Source: CBDHDN01 sp965261585 (GTDB lineage: Bacteria > Pseudomonadota > Alphaproteobacteria > UBA6615). From it: DNA of 64,000 bases. The stretch is from NCBI GenBank assembly GCA_965261585.1, contig CBDHDN010000006.1, positions 1 to 64,000 of the forward strand. Reading direction: 5' to 3'. The notes below the pieces were generated by a model. It was not told where the DNA came from. It saw only the letters and a program-made list of their open reading frames with translations, and did not search any database. Numbering within the stretch: position 1 is the stretch's first letter; each line of letters begins with the position of its first letter. Shown here piece after piece: positions 27,645-36,376 of this stretch. Made by a program: the position numbers and the translations under genes.

Positions 27645-29458
27645 GCGCCGCCGCGGGCAGCCTGGCCGCGCCGGTGACACCCGACGGACCACGCAATTGC
27701 GTGCTCGATGTCGACCGGTCGGTGACCGGGCGCCGCTGGCAGTCCCGCAATGGTGATGAGCGCACCGGCCTGATGCTGGCCCAGCGGCTCGGCGTGCCGG
27801 AGCTCGTCGGCCGGTTGCTGGCGGCGCGCGGGGTCGCCGTCGACGAGGCCGCGGTGTTCCTCGCGCCGCGGCTGCGCGAGGCGCTGCCCGACCCGTCGCG
27901 CCTCGCCGGCATGGACGACGGCGTCGCTCGCCTCGTCGCCGCCATCGCCGGGCGCGAGCCGATCGCCGTATTCGGCGACTACGACGTCGACGGCGCCACC
28001 TCGGCGGCGCTGCTGGCGCGGTTCTTCGCGGGCGTCGGTGTGCCGATCCGCACCTACATCCCCGACCGGATGAGCGAGGGCTATGGCCCCAACACGGGCG
28101 CGCTGCTGCAATTGCGGGCCGAGGGCGTCAACGTCGTCGTCACCGTCGATTGCGGCATCACCGCGTTCGAGCCGCTGGCTGCGGCGGCACAGGCCGGCCT
28201 CGACGTCATCGTCGTCGACCATCACGTGGCCGAGCCGAAGCTGCCGGCGGCCGCCGCCGTGATCAACCCGAACCGGCTCGACGACACGAGCGGCCTCGGC
28301 CAGCTCGCCGCCGTCGGTGTCACGTTCCTGCTCGTCGTCGCTCTCAACCGCGCGCTGCGCGCGGCCGGCCACTACGCCGACCGGCCCGAGCCGGACCTGC
28401 TGGCGTTCCTGGACCTCGTGGCCCTCGGCACGGTCTGCGACGTCGTGCCCCTCGTCGGCATCAACCGGGCGCTCGTCGCCCAGGGCCTCAAGGTGATGGC
28501 ACGGCGCCGGAATGCCGGGCTCGCGGCGTTGGCCGACGTCGTTAACATCCATGAGCCGCCGACCGCCTACCATGCCGGCTTCCTGCTCGGGCCACGGGTC
28601 AACGCCGGCGGCCGCGTCGGCGAGTCCGGGTTGGGCGCCCAGCTGTTGACGACCCGCGACGCCGGCGAAGCCGCGGCCCTGGCGGCGCGCCTCGACGCCT
28701 ACAACGAGGAGCGGCGGGCCATCGAGGCCGAGGTGCAGGCGGCGGCGACCGCCCAAATCGAGGGCGCCGGCGCCGGCCCGCGCGCCCTGGTCTTCGCGGT
28801 TGGCGAGGGCTGGCACCCCGGCGTTATCGGCATCGTCGCCGGCCGGCTGAAGGACCGCTACAACCTGCCGGCGCTGGTCGTCGCCCTGGCCGACGGCACC
28901 GGCAAGGGCTCGGCCCGCTCGGTCGCCGGCCTCGACCTCGGCGCGATCGTCATCGCCGCGCGTCAGGCCGGGCTTCTGATCAACGGCGGCGGCCACAGGA
29001 TGGCGGCCGGCCTGACCGTGGCCGGGGGCCGGCTCGAGGCGTTGCGGGCGTTCCTCGAGACGCGCATCGCCGACGAGATACGCGCCCAGGCGATCGTGCC
29101 GACCCTCGCCGTCGACGGCATCGCCACGGCGCCCGGCGTGACCGCGCCCGACTTCGTCGCCGCGTTCGAGCGCCTGGCGCCGTTCGGCGCCGGCAATCCG
29201 CAGCCACGCTTCGCGTTCGCCGCCCTGCGCGTCGCCCGCGCCGACATCGTCGGCGGCGCCCACGTGCGTTGCGTCCTGACCGACGCCGGCGGCGCGCGGC
29301 TCAACGCCATCGCCTTCCGCGCCGCCGGCGGGCCCTTGGGCCGCGCGCTGCAGGAGACCGGCGGCTTGCCCCTCCACGTCGCCGGCACCGTCAAGGCCGA
29401 CGACTGGCAAGGCCGCACCCGCGTTCAGCTCATCATCGACGATGCCGCCCCGATTTAG
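27641..29458 (+). CDS. recJ: Single-stranded-DNA exonuclease RecJ
   Basis: 605 aa from a TTG at 27641 that overlaps the glpX stop. DHH-family motifs: GDYDVDGATSAALL (motif I), VTVDCGIT (II), VVDHHVAE (III), and the DHHA1 domain GGGHRMAAGLTV. 5'-3' exonuclease for recombination and mismatch repair. Confidence 0.95.
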   Translation: MSAAAGSLAAPVTPDGPRNCVLDVDRSVTGRRWQSRNGDERTGLMLAQRLGVPELVGRLLAARGVAVDEAAVFLAPRLREALPDPSRLAGMDDGVARLVAAIAGREPIAVFGDYDVDGATSAALLARFFAGVGVPIRTYIPDRMSEGYGPNTGALLQLRAEGVNVVVTVDCGITAFEPLAAAAQAGLDVIVVDHHVAEPKLPAAAAVINPNRLDDTSGLGQLAAVGVTFLLVVALNRALRAAGHYADRPEPDLLAFLDLVALGTVCDVVPLVGINRALVAQGLKVMARRRNAGLAALADVVNIHEPPTAYHAGFLLGPRVNAGGRVGESGLGAQLLTTRDAGEAAALAARLDAYNEERRAIEAEVQAAATAQIEGAGAGPRALVFAVGEGWHPGVIGIVAGRLKDRYNLPALVVALADGTGKGSARSVAGLDLGAIVIAARQAGLLINGGGHRMAAGLTVAGGRLEALRAFLETRIADEIRAQAIVPTLAVDGIATAPGVTAPDFVAAFERLAPFGAGNPQPRFAFAALRVARADIVGGAHVRCVLTDAGGARLNAIAFRAAGGPLGRALQETGGLPLHVAGTVKADDWQGRTRVQLIIDDAAPI

Positions 29459-29593
29459 TGGTCGGATCCCGACGCTTGGTTCCCGAGCCGCCGGGAAATC
29501 AGCCCACGGAGATCAATCAGCTGGTGGTTCGGCCCAGCCTACGGATGGGGACGGTTGCGGATGGAGGCCTTCCGTCAGCATCGAACCATTAGG
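29457..29593. repeat. Dispersed palindromic element, copy B
   Basis: Related to the 7351-7493 element: the order TGGTCxGATCC..ACGCTTGGT, AATCAGCCCAC, AGCTGGTGGTTCG, CTACGGATGGGGA, CCGTCAGCATCGAACCA is conserved with scattered changes. It begins at the recJ stop and runs into the 3' end of the receiver gene, supplying its last codons and stop. Confidence 0.75.
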
Positions 29594-30033
29594 GCATCCA
29601 GGATGGCGTTTCGCCCATTTGGCAGAGCCAGAATCTCGAGCTTGCGCTGCAGTTGGGCGGCTGAGAAAGGCTTCTTCAGATAGCCGCTGACACCACAGGA
29701 TATGGCCTCGGCGACCGAGTCGATATCGGCGCTGGTGGTGATCATTAGGAACGGCAGATCGTCTGCTGTGGAGCGCACCTGGCGCAGCAGGTCGAGGCAG
29801 CTCATGCGCGGCATGTGCCAGTCGCACAGGATGAAGTCGACCATGTCCTCGCAGGATCCCACAAAGTCGAGCGCCTCTCTACCATCCTTTGCGGTGTAGG
29901 TTTGCCTGACGCCGATCTCGGCGAGCATCGACTTGATCACGGCCAGTGTGGTGGCGCTGTCGTCGACAACCAGAACGCCCAACTTTGTCGACCGCCGTCG
30001 ACGCGCCGATCGCCAGCCTGGCCTTGGTCGCAC
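29575..30033 (-). CDS. Single-domain CheY-like response regulator
   Basis: Up to 152 aa from a GTG at 30033; the receiver domain starts at LGVLVVDDS, so a TTG just before it is an alternative start. Acidic pair DD, phospho-acceptor Asp in FILCDWHMPRM, the switch Thr (MITTS) and the Lys of YLKKPF are all present. No output domain. Resembles CheY/stand-alone receivers used in chemotaxis or phosphorelays; no kinase is adjacent. Confidence 0.88.
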   Translation of the reverse strand: MRPRPGWRSARRRRSTKLGVLVVDDSATTLAVIKSMLAEIGVRQTYTAKDGREALDFVGSCEDMVDFILCDWHMPRMSCLDLLRQVRSTADDLPFLMITTSADIDSVAEAISCGVSGYLKKPFSAAQLQRKLEILALPNGRNAILDALMVRC

Positions 30034-30361
30034 AGGTTCTTCCCACGGGGGTCATGTCTGCAGCCCTCGGTTGCTGGCATTATACGAAAGCTTGAACCGG
30101 ATATCCAGGATTGTCAATATAGAATAAGATAAAGGTTTAGACAAACAAAGTACAAACCGAAAATATGTAAGTAATTAGAACGACAAAGCGGGTTTCCGCA
30201 CGCGGTTTATTCTAGTACGGTAAGTATTCTCTGACCAAGTGGGGATTCCGCCGAGCCCGCCGTACGACGATCCCTGGTCCGGCCGGACGCGCGCTCCGTG
30301 GTCGGCACCAAGCCTGGCCTTGATTTGCGCCGGTCTGCCCGCTATGTCCCATGCCCACGCG
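30034..30361. other. AT-rich intergenic region upstream of tRNA-Glu
   Basis: 328 bases without a coding frame of recognisable character. Bases ~30070-30190 are markedly AT-rich against the surrounding sequence and presumably contain the tRNA promoter. Nothing else was identified. Confidence 0.5.
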
Positions 30362-30437
30362 GTCCCCATCGTCTAGCGGCCTAGGACGTCGGCCTTTCAC
30401 GCCGAAAACACGGGTTCGAGTCCCGTTGGGGACACCA
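30362..30437 (+). tRNA. tRNA-Glu (UUC)
   Basis: Acceptor GTCCCCA/TGGGGAC, D-arm TCTAGCGGCCTAGGA, anticodon stem-loop TCGGC-CTTTCAC-GCCGA (anticodon TTC), T-arm CGGGTTCGAGTCCCG, encoded CCA. All stems pair. Its 3' end is the likely left attachment site of the genomic island that follows. Confidence 0.97.
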
Positions 30438-30574
30438 GTGCATCTTCCTAGGTGATTGATTTAACTTAATTATTTGGATCGCCTTCGGGACTGTTATCAC
30501 TTTTCGTATTACATCGTGCCAGGGCAGAGTGCCCCATATCGTCAAGGGCCGCGGGCCTATAGGTCGAGCCCGCC

Positions 30575-30606
30575 GGGGGGGGGGGCAAGTTGGCCCCCCC
30601 CCCCCC
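30575..30606. repeat. Long G-run/C-run inverted repeat
   Basis: Eleven consecutive G (30575-30585), an eight-base loop CAAGTTGG, then thirteen consecutive C (30594-30606). Self-complementary and capable of a very stable hairpin or of G-quadruplex formation. Lies between tRNA-Glu and the first IS256 copy. Confidence 0.85.
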
Positions 30607-30667
30607 ACGTCTCGTTATGGGGCTATATGTCCGCTGCCTGCATACTACGCAGAGGCCCGGCGACGCA

Positions 30668-32118
30668 GGCGATGTCCCACCCAATGTTGAAAAGTGCGAG
30701 ATAGGCATCTTCTGATCGAGAGGCTACGCGGCCACCTCGATGTCTTCAATGACGGACTTTGCTCCGGCCTTTCTCACCGCCTCCCGCAGGGCGGCGTCGA
30801 GGATGGGGAGCTGGCGGTAGGCCTTGAGGCGGCGGAAGGTCTTTTGCGCCTCCAAGAGGCCGGCGGCGGTCCAACGCAGCGCCATCTCGGCGTTGCGCCA
30901 GCGCTTGACGTTCCGCTGCACCGTCCGGACGGTGCCGATCGCGTTCTCGATGGCGTTGGTGCAAGCCAGCGAGCGTCGAAGTTGCGGCGGGAGGCCGAGC
31001 CGGATCACCGTCAGGATCTCGTCCAGGCCCTCCAGGATCGAGCCCGAGACGCCGGGTGCGTCATGCTCCAGACGGCGGGCGAGGTTGCGCAAGAGCCGTT
31101 CGGCCTTGGCCGCGTCGTCCTGCTGCCAGGCCTGCCGCAAGACCTTCCTGACGCCGGCATGGAGGCTCTCGTCCAGCCGGTCCGTGATGTTGCGCCCCTT
31201 GTGCACCTGGCAGCGCTGGAGGGCCGCCGCCCGCCCGAAGGTCCGCCGGATCGCCTTCGAGAGCGCCTTGGCGCCGTCGACGATGTAGAGCCGAGGCCGT
31301 TCGGGATCGAGACCGCGCTCGATCAGGTTGTCGAGCATGGCTTGCACCGTGGCCGCGTTCTCCGTCGCGCCCTCGGCCAGGCCCAGCACGTGCTTCGCGC
31401 CGCCGGTGTCGATGCCGATCGCCGCCACCATCAGGTGATCGCCGACATGGAGCCCGTCGATCTGGAGCACCACGAGATCGAGATCGTCGAGCGGGCTCGC
31501 CAGCCAGGCCTTCAGCTTGCTTCGCGTCAACGCCACGAAACGGCGCGAGACCGCCGACTTCGAGGTTGCGTCACCCGATGCCGCCGGCAGATCGCCGCCC
31601 GCATCGTCCGGCGGGCGCACCGCGCGGGCATACTTGCGGGTCGAGACGTTGATCACCATCAGATTCATCGCCCAGGCTTGCAAGAGTTCGGGTTCCGACA
31701 GCAGCTCCCAACTCGGCAGGCTCATCTCCCGACCCGCGAAGTCCCGCACCCGAGGGCGCTCGACCTTCACTTTGCCGCCGTGGTAGGCGATCTCGCTCCG
31801 GGTCGTGCCCCATCGATGGCCCTTGCGCTCGCCCGAGCGGGCGTGGCGCGAACCGCACAAGGCTTCCGCGTCCGCCGACATCATCTCGTTCAAAGACTCG
31901 AGGCCCGCCAAAAGGCAGAAGCGATCGACGCTCATGCGCAGATCGTCGAAGGCCTCCGGCATCGATGGCAAGAGCCGACAGGATGGTTCCGAGGAACGGT
32001 CGTTGCGTGTAGTCTTGGTCATGGCGTCGTTCTCCTTGATGGAATCAGCACCCAGAGCCTAGCGGCTCCAGGCGGACGACGCCTACTTCAGCTTTTCAAC
32101 AGAGCCCGGGACATCCCC
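30668..32118 (-). mobile_element. IS256-family element, copy 1
   Basis: 1451 bp, ends GGCGATGTCCCACCC and ...GGGACATCCCC, flanked by an exact 8-bp target duplication GCGACGCA (30660-30667 and 32119-32126). Transposase on the minus strand. Same length as copy 2 at 42403 and encodes an identical protein, in the opposite orientation. Confidence 0.95.
30724..32022 (-). CDS. IS256-family transposase (copy 1)
   Basis: 432 aa. Mutator-type DDE transposase: LVVLQIDGLHVGDH (Asp), LYIVDGAKALSKAI (Asp), LQRCQVHKGRNI and the downstream CTNAIENAIGTVR (Glu). Identical in sequence to the copy at 42499, so the transposition was recent. Confidence 0.95.
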   Translation of the reverse strand: MTKTTRNDRSSEPSCRLLPSMPEAFDDLRMSVDRFCLLAGLESLNEMMSADAEALCGSRHARSGERKGHRWGTTRSEIAYHGGKVKVERPRVRDFAGREMSLPSWELLSEPELLQAWAMNLMVINVSTRKYARAVRPPDDAGGDLPAASGDATSKSAVSRRFVALTRSKLKAWLASPLDDLDLVVLQIDGLHVGDHLMVAAIGIDTGGAKHVLGLAEGATENAATVQAMLDNLIERGLDPERPRLYIVDGAKALSKAIRRTFGRAAALQRCQVHKGRNITDRLDESLHAGVRKVLRQAWQQDDAAKAERLLRNLARRLEHDAPGVSGSILEGLDEILTVIRLGLPPQLRRSLACTNAIENAIGTVRTVQRNVKRWRNAEMALRWTAAGLLEAQKTFRRLKAYRQLPILDAALREAVRKAGAKSVIEDIEVAA

Positions 32119-32374
32119 GCGACGCATGGAACCTCGGTTTAGATCGTCGCCCACGCCGTCGCCATCGCCGGGGTCGTCGAAGTTACCTACCTGAGTGGCG
32201 TGCTTGAAACACCCGGCACACACAACATGCGGCGCTTCGGGGTCGAGGTAAACCGCCGCCTGCACCGGGCGCAGTTCTTCCGCCGGTAGCACCCGGCGAG
32301 GCGAAGGAACCGCAGGGACAACGACCTCTTCCGCCGCGGGGCGCCTCGCAGTCTGGACAGCGCCCGTCAGCCAT
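32119..32374 (-). pseudogene. Small phage-type protein with a CxxC pair, cut by IS256
   Basis: Minus-strand frame immediately downstream of the portal gene, reading PAAEEVVVPAVPSPRRV then YLDPEAPHVVCAGCFKHATQVG with one CxxC. The start is unclear (GTG 32292 is usable); the C-terminal end is replaced by IS256 sequence at 32118. Function unknown. A Cys-rich alternative frame starting at 32374 is less convincing. Confidence 0.4.
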
Positions 32375-33439
32375 CCTCCCCGTCCATCAGCCCGGAAATC
32401 GCCAGGGCCATCTCTTTCGTCATGCCCTCGGCGGCGATCAATTTTGAGAAAACCTGCGCCCGCGAAACCATATCTTTCGGATACCCGTCGAAGCGGAGCT
32501 TGATCGGCGCCTCCAGGCGCATCGACAGCTCATGCTCAAGCAGTCGGGCGAGGGGCAGGACGGTGCCCAGGTGCCAGCGCCTGAGCCCCTCGCGTTGGCT
32601 CGTCCCGTCCGAATCGGTGAACAGCGAGGGGGGAGTGCCGGTCGCGGCCAGGGTCCGCATGAACGCATCGCGCGCCAGCTCCACCATCGCCGCCGGCATG
32701 TTGGGACCCAGGCGCTGTTGCCGCCAGTCGGCTTGCGGAGCCGCGTTCTTGCCTTCGCCCCATCCGGCGGCGGTCGTTTCGACCAACAAGGCTTTGCCGC
32801 GTGCCGTACGAATATCGGTCTTGAGTCCCGCCAAGGGATCGGCGTCGGAGTCGTCGCCGCCGTCCTGCGGGATCGCCAATAGGTTCGCGATCGGCCCGCC
32901 CGCTTCGTCGGCCAGGGATCGCTCCGCTTCCGATTGGAGCCGCGCCGTGGTGTGCGCCCACGACAGCGGCCCGGTCCCGGTGTACGGCTGTCCCGGCGCC
33001 GAGCCCCAGCGGACAAATACAACGCCGGACGCCGGCAAGTTCCATGTCGTGCTTGTCGAAGGCCCGTAGCAGGTCACGCGCACGGTCCACGAGTCCGGAT
33101 CGTGCGAGCCTTCCCAATGCCAGCTTGAAGCCGGAATCAGCCGCACCATGCCGTCACCGCCGACCCGGATAACGTGCATCGAATCGCCCGACCGAATCAG
33201 GTCGCGCCCCATCTGCCCCAGGACCACCGGAGAGACTGATTCCTGCACCCAGGGCGCACCGACCCCACCTCAGCCGACGCGAAGGCCCTCGACAGCGCAC
33301 CGCTGGCCGCCTCGACGGCCGCCGTGCTGGAAGCATCGGCCGCTGTCCCGGCCGCCTGCGCCTCGATCAGCCGGACCACCGCATCGGAGAAGTCGCCGCC
33401 CGAATCCCGGCGCTCGCGTCTTTGCCACGGCCAGCGCAC
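32367..33439 (-). pseudogene. HK97-type phage portal protein, frameshifted
   Basis: The N-terminal part (MRWPWQRRERRDSGGDF, from 33439) and the main body (VQESVSPVVLGQMGRDLIRSG to MDGEDG) lie in different frames joined by one indel near 33260. The body has the HK97-type portal features: GDSMHVIRVGGDGMVRLIPASSW, then PGQPYTGTGPLSWA and a C-terminal EHELSMRLEAPIKLRFD. A portal forms the dodecameric ring through which DNA enters the capsid. Member of the island's packaging module. Confidence 0.8.
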
Positions 33440-33442
33440 GGC

Positions 33443-34061
33443 TTAGGTCTCCCGGAGCGCGATTACGCACGCGTAACGCGGCCAGGACTGGCTTTCCTCG
33501 ACAACGAATTCGATTCCCGAATAGACCAGTGTGTCGGCTTGGCGATCATCGAACGCGGCCAGGAACGGAACCGAATCGTCGTCAATCAGCGTGCCATCGT
33601 CGCCGCCCCACCGGAGCGGCTCGCCGTTCCACGTCAGTACGCTCCCGGCCCACGCCAGCGCCTCGCCTTCGCCCCGACGGCGTGCGATACCGCGAGGGAT
33701 GTAGACCTTGAGGCGCTCAAGCAGGCTCACGCCGCCAACAAAATCGGAATCCTCCAAAGACAAAGGCAACACTCGCGCCGGGTAGATCGTTTCCACGACC
33801 GGGCCGGGTTCGAACTCCCCATAGAAATTTCTGGTGCCCGGCCCGTAGGACGTTCGGATATCGCCCTCGGTCTCTCTGGTGATCGCGGCGCTCGGCTGTT
33901 CGGCCAGCCATCCGGTTGTGCGGATAGCCCCCTCGTTGGCGATAGCGTCCGGCGCGAATCGGTTCACCAGCTCAGTCGCCACGGCGAGTAGGCGGGGTCG
34001 CCGTCGTCGAGTCGACGCCTACGGCCTCGGCCAGTTCGGCGCTCGTGAGCGTCACAGCCAC
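33443..34061 (-). pseudogene. Phage head-tail connector (gp6-like), frameshifted
   Basis: Starts at GTG 34061 (AVTLTSAELAEAVGV) overlapping the stop of the protease gene. A one-base shift in a CCCC run near 34007 moves it into the frame RLLAVATELVNRFAPDAIANEGAIR, LAEQPSAAITRETEGDIRTSYG, typical of small connector/adaptor proteins, and on to VVEESQSWPRYACVIALRET. The long C-terminal part is not recognised. Confidence 0.65.
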
Positions 34062-34601
34062 ACGCGGCGCCTTCGCTGCACTGGCGCGGGATTGTCAGCG
34101 CGAAGATCAACCGCCGCATCCGGGTAGGCCGGGGCCGTCACCACGCTAAACTCGCGCAATACGGCCTCGCTAATGAATCTGCACCCCCGGATTTCCCGGC
34201 TCGGGCACGAACCGCTCGGCGTCCGGCACGGCCGACGCGGGGGGCACCACGAAGCCGGGCGACAGGCCCGTCATGAGCCCCGCCGCAATCGCACGCTCGG
34301 CGTCGATCGCCCAGGACGGCGGATCGTCGGGAAGGCGAGCCTCGAACGTCACGCCATCATCGCCGTCCTCAATGTCGAGCGTGCCCGCCTTGCGGCTCGC
34401 CAAAGGTTTCCCGAAGTCATGCCCGGACAGCACGTCAATTTGGCGCGAGTCATCCTCGATGGCGAATCTCCCGGCGCGCGCCGTCCGCAGCTCATAGAGT
34501 TTGCTGGAGATCGCCGCCGTAGACCGGCCCAGGCTCATTCGCCAACCGCTCAGCATCCCCGAGCTTGGTCCGCTCGCCAGCGAGGGAATCGAGATGGGCA
34601 T
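34052..34601 (-). pseudogene. HK97-family prohead protease, frameshifted
   Basis: Contains the catalytic signatures: IDVLSGHDFGKPLASRKAGTL (His) and AAGLMTGLSPGFVV (Ser). The frame stops at 34170, while the adjacent frame gives ISEAVLREFSVVTAPAYPDAAV, the usual continuation, to a stop at 34052. The N-terminus overlaps the neighbouring HNH-like gene and the true start is not clear. Matures HK97-type capsids by cutting scaffold/capsid protein; no capsid gene follows where one is expected. Confidence 0.7.
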
Positions 34602-34779
34602 TGAGTCGGCAGAGCTCGTCGACGGTGTACCGTGGGCAGCGCGACGCTAGCGGGTCGCCGTGGCGGTGCCATCGCCGCCAGTGATGCGAGCACCAACCCC
34701 GTGCGTGGCGCGGCCGCTCGCAGCCCTCGATCGAACACTCGCCGCGAACACGACAGGGCGTTCTAATCGGTGCCGTCAT
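34492..34779 (-). CDS. Small zinc-binding HNH-like phage protein
   Basis: 95 aa from ATG 34779. Cys/His cluster CSIEGCERPRHARGWCSHH followed by RWHRHGDP, a pattern common in phage HNH-associated zinc proteins. Overlaps the downstream protease frame. Probably linked to DNA packaging or cleavage, but no complete HNH motif is visible. Confidence 0.55.
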   Translation of the reverse strand: MTAPIRTPCRVRGECSIEGCERPRHARGWCSHHWRRWHRHGDPLASRCPRYTVDELCRLNAHLDSLAGERTKLGDAERLANEPGPVYGGDLQQTL

Positions 34780-35039
34780 GTCCTGGCCCTTGCGCCAAGC
34801 GCGCGGCGTGGGCCGCGCAGTGCTTCCCACGCGCCGTTCTTCGCTTCGCGATCGCACCCCTCGACCGAGCACGTCGGCCATAGCCCTTCGGCTTTCAGCT
34901 TTACGTAGCGGAGGGCCCGCTGCACCTTGCCGCGAGATTGGGCATAAAATTGCTGGCACCGGGGGCAGCGCAGCGTACGGGTATGGCGTGGCAGCGTGAA
35001 CTTGTGTCCGCCCTTCACCTTGCTTGCCCGTGCGACCAA
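34763..35039 (-). pseudogene. Zinc-ribbon phage protein, paralog of the 35105 gene, frameshifted
   Basis: LRCPRCQQFYAQSRGKVQRA then GLWPTCSVEGCDREAKNGAW, matching the neighbouring gene motif for motif (CxxC ... GLWPTC..GC). After GAW one base is missing; the next frame supplies KHCAAHAARLAQG, which corresponds to KLCSAHIDRRRRG of the paralog. Start TTG-type at 35039, uncertain. Confidence 0.5.
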
Positions 35040-35104
35040 TGGACCTCATTGCAACAGGAAAGGGACTACTGGACTACCGGACCCCATGCCAAAATGGCAC
35101 GGGG

Positions 35105-35668
35105 TCACGTTACCCTGTGAACGACGCTCATCTTGAGAAAGCCCGTATCAATCAGCGGATTATCGGACCCCTTGCCCTTGATGTAGAACAGCTTGCCCTT
35201 CTTCGAGCGCATCCACCCACCCTTGATTGTGATCGGCGCGTTGGGCGGCTTGCGGATCACCGTAATGGAGTGCCAGCTACGGATCGTTTTCACTCGCGGG
35301 GCCGGCTCGGGCTCGACAACTACCGCACGGCGAGGTACGCGGCGAAAGCGGTGGCTGAGTTTAAGACTCAGCGCACGGCCTATCGGCACCGCCATATCCC
35401 CACCCCTACGACGCCTGTCTATGTGGGCCGAGCACAGCTTCCCGCGCGCCGACTTCGAGTCTGTCTCGCACCCCTTGATCGTGCACGTCGGCCAGAGCCC
35501 AGCGGCCTTCAGCGTCTTGTAGCGCGCAGCACGGCATACCTTGGCACGTGCGCGAAGGTAGGCACCCTGGCACTCAGCGCACCGCTTAGCCTTGGCATGC
35601 CGCGGCAGCTTGATCGGCCTGCCGCAGTCCTCACAGGCCTTGGGCGTATCGATGTAGGGCTGTGTCAC
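35105..35668 (-). CDS. Zinc-ribbon protein of the packaging module
   Basis: 187 aa from a GTG at 35668 that overlaps the upstream gene's stop by four bases. Two Cys pairs (CEDCGRPI, CAECQGAY) and a third cluster CTIKGCETDSKSARGKLCSAH. The basic C-terminal half has no recognised domain. Paralogous to the preceding frameshifted gene. Possibly an HNH-like or DNA-binding accessory factor. Confidence 0.6.
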   Translation of the reverse strand: MTQPYIDTPKACEDCGRPIKLPRHAKAKRCAECQGAYLRARAKVCRAARYKTLKAAGLWPTCTIKGCETDSKSARGKLCSAHIDRRRRGGDMAVPIGRALSLKLSHRFRRVPRRAVVVEPEPAPRVKTIRSWHSITVIRKPPNAPITIKGGWMRSKKGKLFYIKGKGSDNPLIDTGFLKMSVVHRVT

Positions 35669-36267
35669 TCGGCCTCGGGGAGCGCCGGCAACAGCTTGTC
35701 GTCGCGCGTAAGCTGGTGCACCTCGCCGTCCGAGCGCACCAGCTCAAGTGTCAGCGTGCGCTCTTGGGACTGCGTCGCATGCACCTTGACCCCGCCCGTA
35801 TGCTCCATCTGGTCTCGCCGGCCGAACTGCTCGGGGAAGCGACGCTCAAGCCACCACATCGCGCCCTTGATGTCGGGCGGCAGCGTCTCACGGTGGATTT
35901 CCTGCAAGATCACGTTGCCCTTTTCGTCTTTCCTGATGTGCTCGCGCACCTTGACCGGGCTTTCCAGGACCGACTTCCGCACCGCTTCAAGGTAAGCAAC
36001 AGCAGTCTCCTCGGCTGCCATAGCGAGCCTACCGATAAAACGGGAGTAAATCGTGTTGACCTCAACGGCCCCCCGCTTGCGCCACGTGTCGAGTGTATCC
36101 AGGTGGACGCCGCCAGCAGCCGCCGCGTTTTTGTACGACAGGCCGAGCGCTATGCCGTCCACGATACGGCTCGCGACTGCTGGCGTGAGCTTCGTCGGCC
36201 GGCCGCGGGGCTTAGCGGGCGGCTTTGGCTTGCGTTTTGCGACCGCTTTCTTCTTCTGGGCCGCCAT
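35665..36267 (-). CDS. Terminase small subunit-like protein
   Basis: 200 aa from ATG 36267. A Lys/Pro-rich head, then GRPTKLTPAVASRIVDGIALGLSYKNAAAAGGV with a helix-turn-helix continuing HLDTLDTWRKRG, as in terminase small subunits and similar phage DNA-recognition proteins, followed by YLEAVRKSVLESP and MWWLERRFPEQFGRRDQ. It would recognise packaging DNA. No large terminase gene is present in the window. Confidence 0.6.
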   Translation of the reverse strand: MAAQKKKAVAKRKPKPPAKPRGRPTKLTPAVASRIVDGIALGLSYKNAAAAGGVHLDTLDTWRKRGAVEVNTIYSRFIGRLAMAAEETAVAYLEAVRKSVLESPVKVREHIRKDEKGNVILQEIHRETLPPDIKGAMWWLERRFPEQFGRRDQMEHTGGVKVHATQSQERTLTLELVRSDGEVHQLTRDDKLLPALPEAE

Positions 36268-36376
36268 TTTACGGTGCCCCCCCCTCAGACCCCGTATCAA
36301 AATGACACGGGGTCTGTCCATTTCTTTCCATATCTTCCAATAAGCTGGCAGTATTTCGCCTTGTGGCTCTCAAGAG

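Noticed and set aside
30575..30606. Rho-independent terminator
   Set aside because: The G/C hairpin is not followed by a T run and no gene reads into it from a suitable distance.
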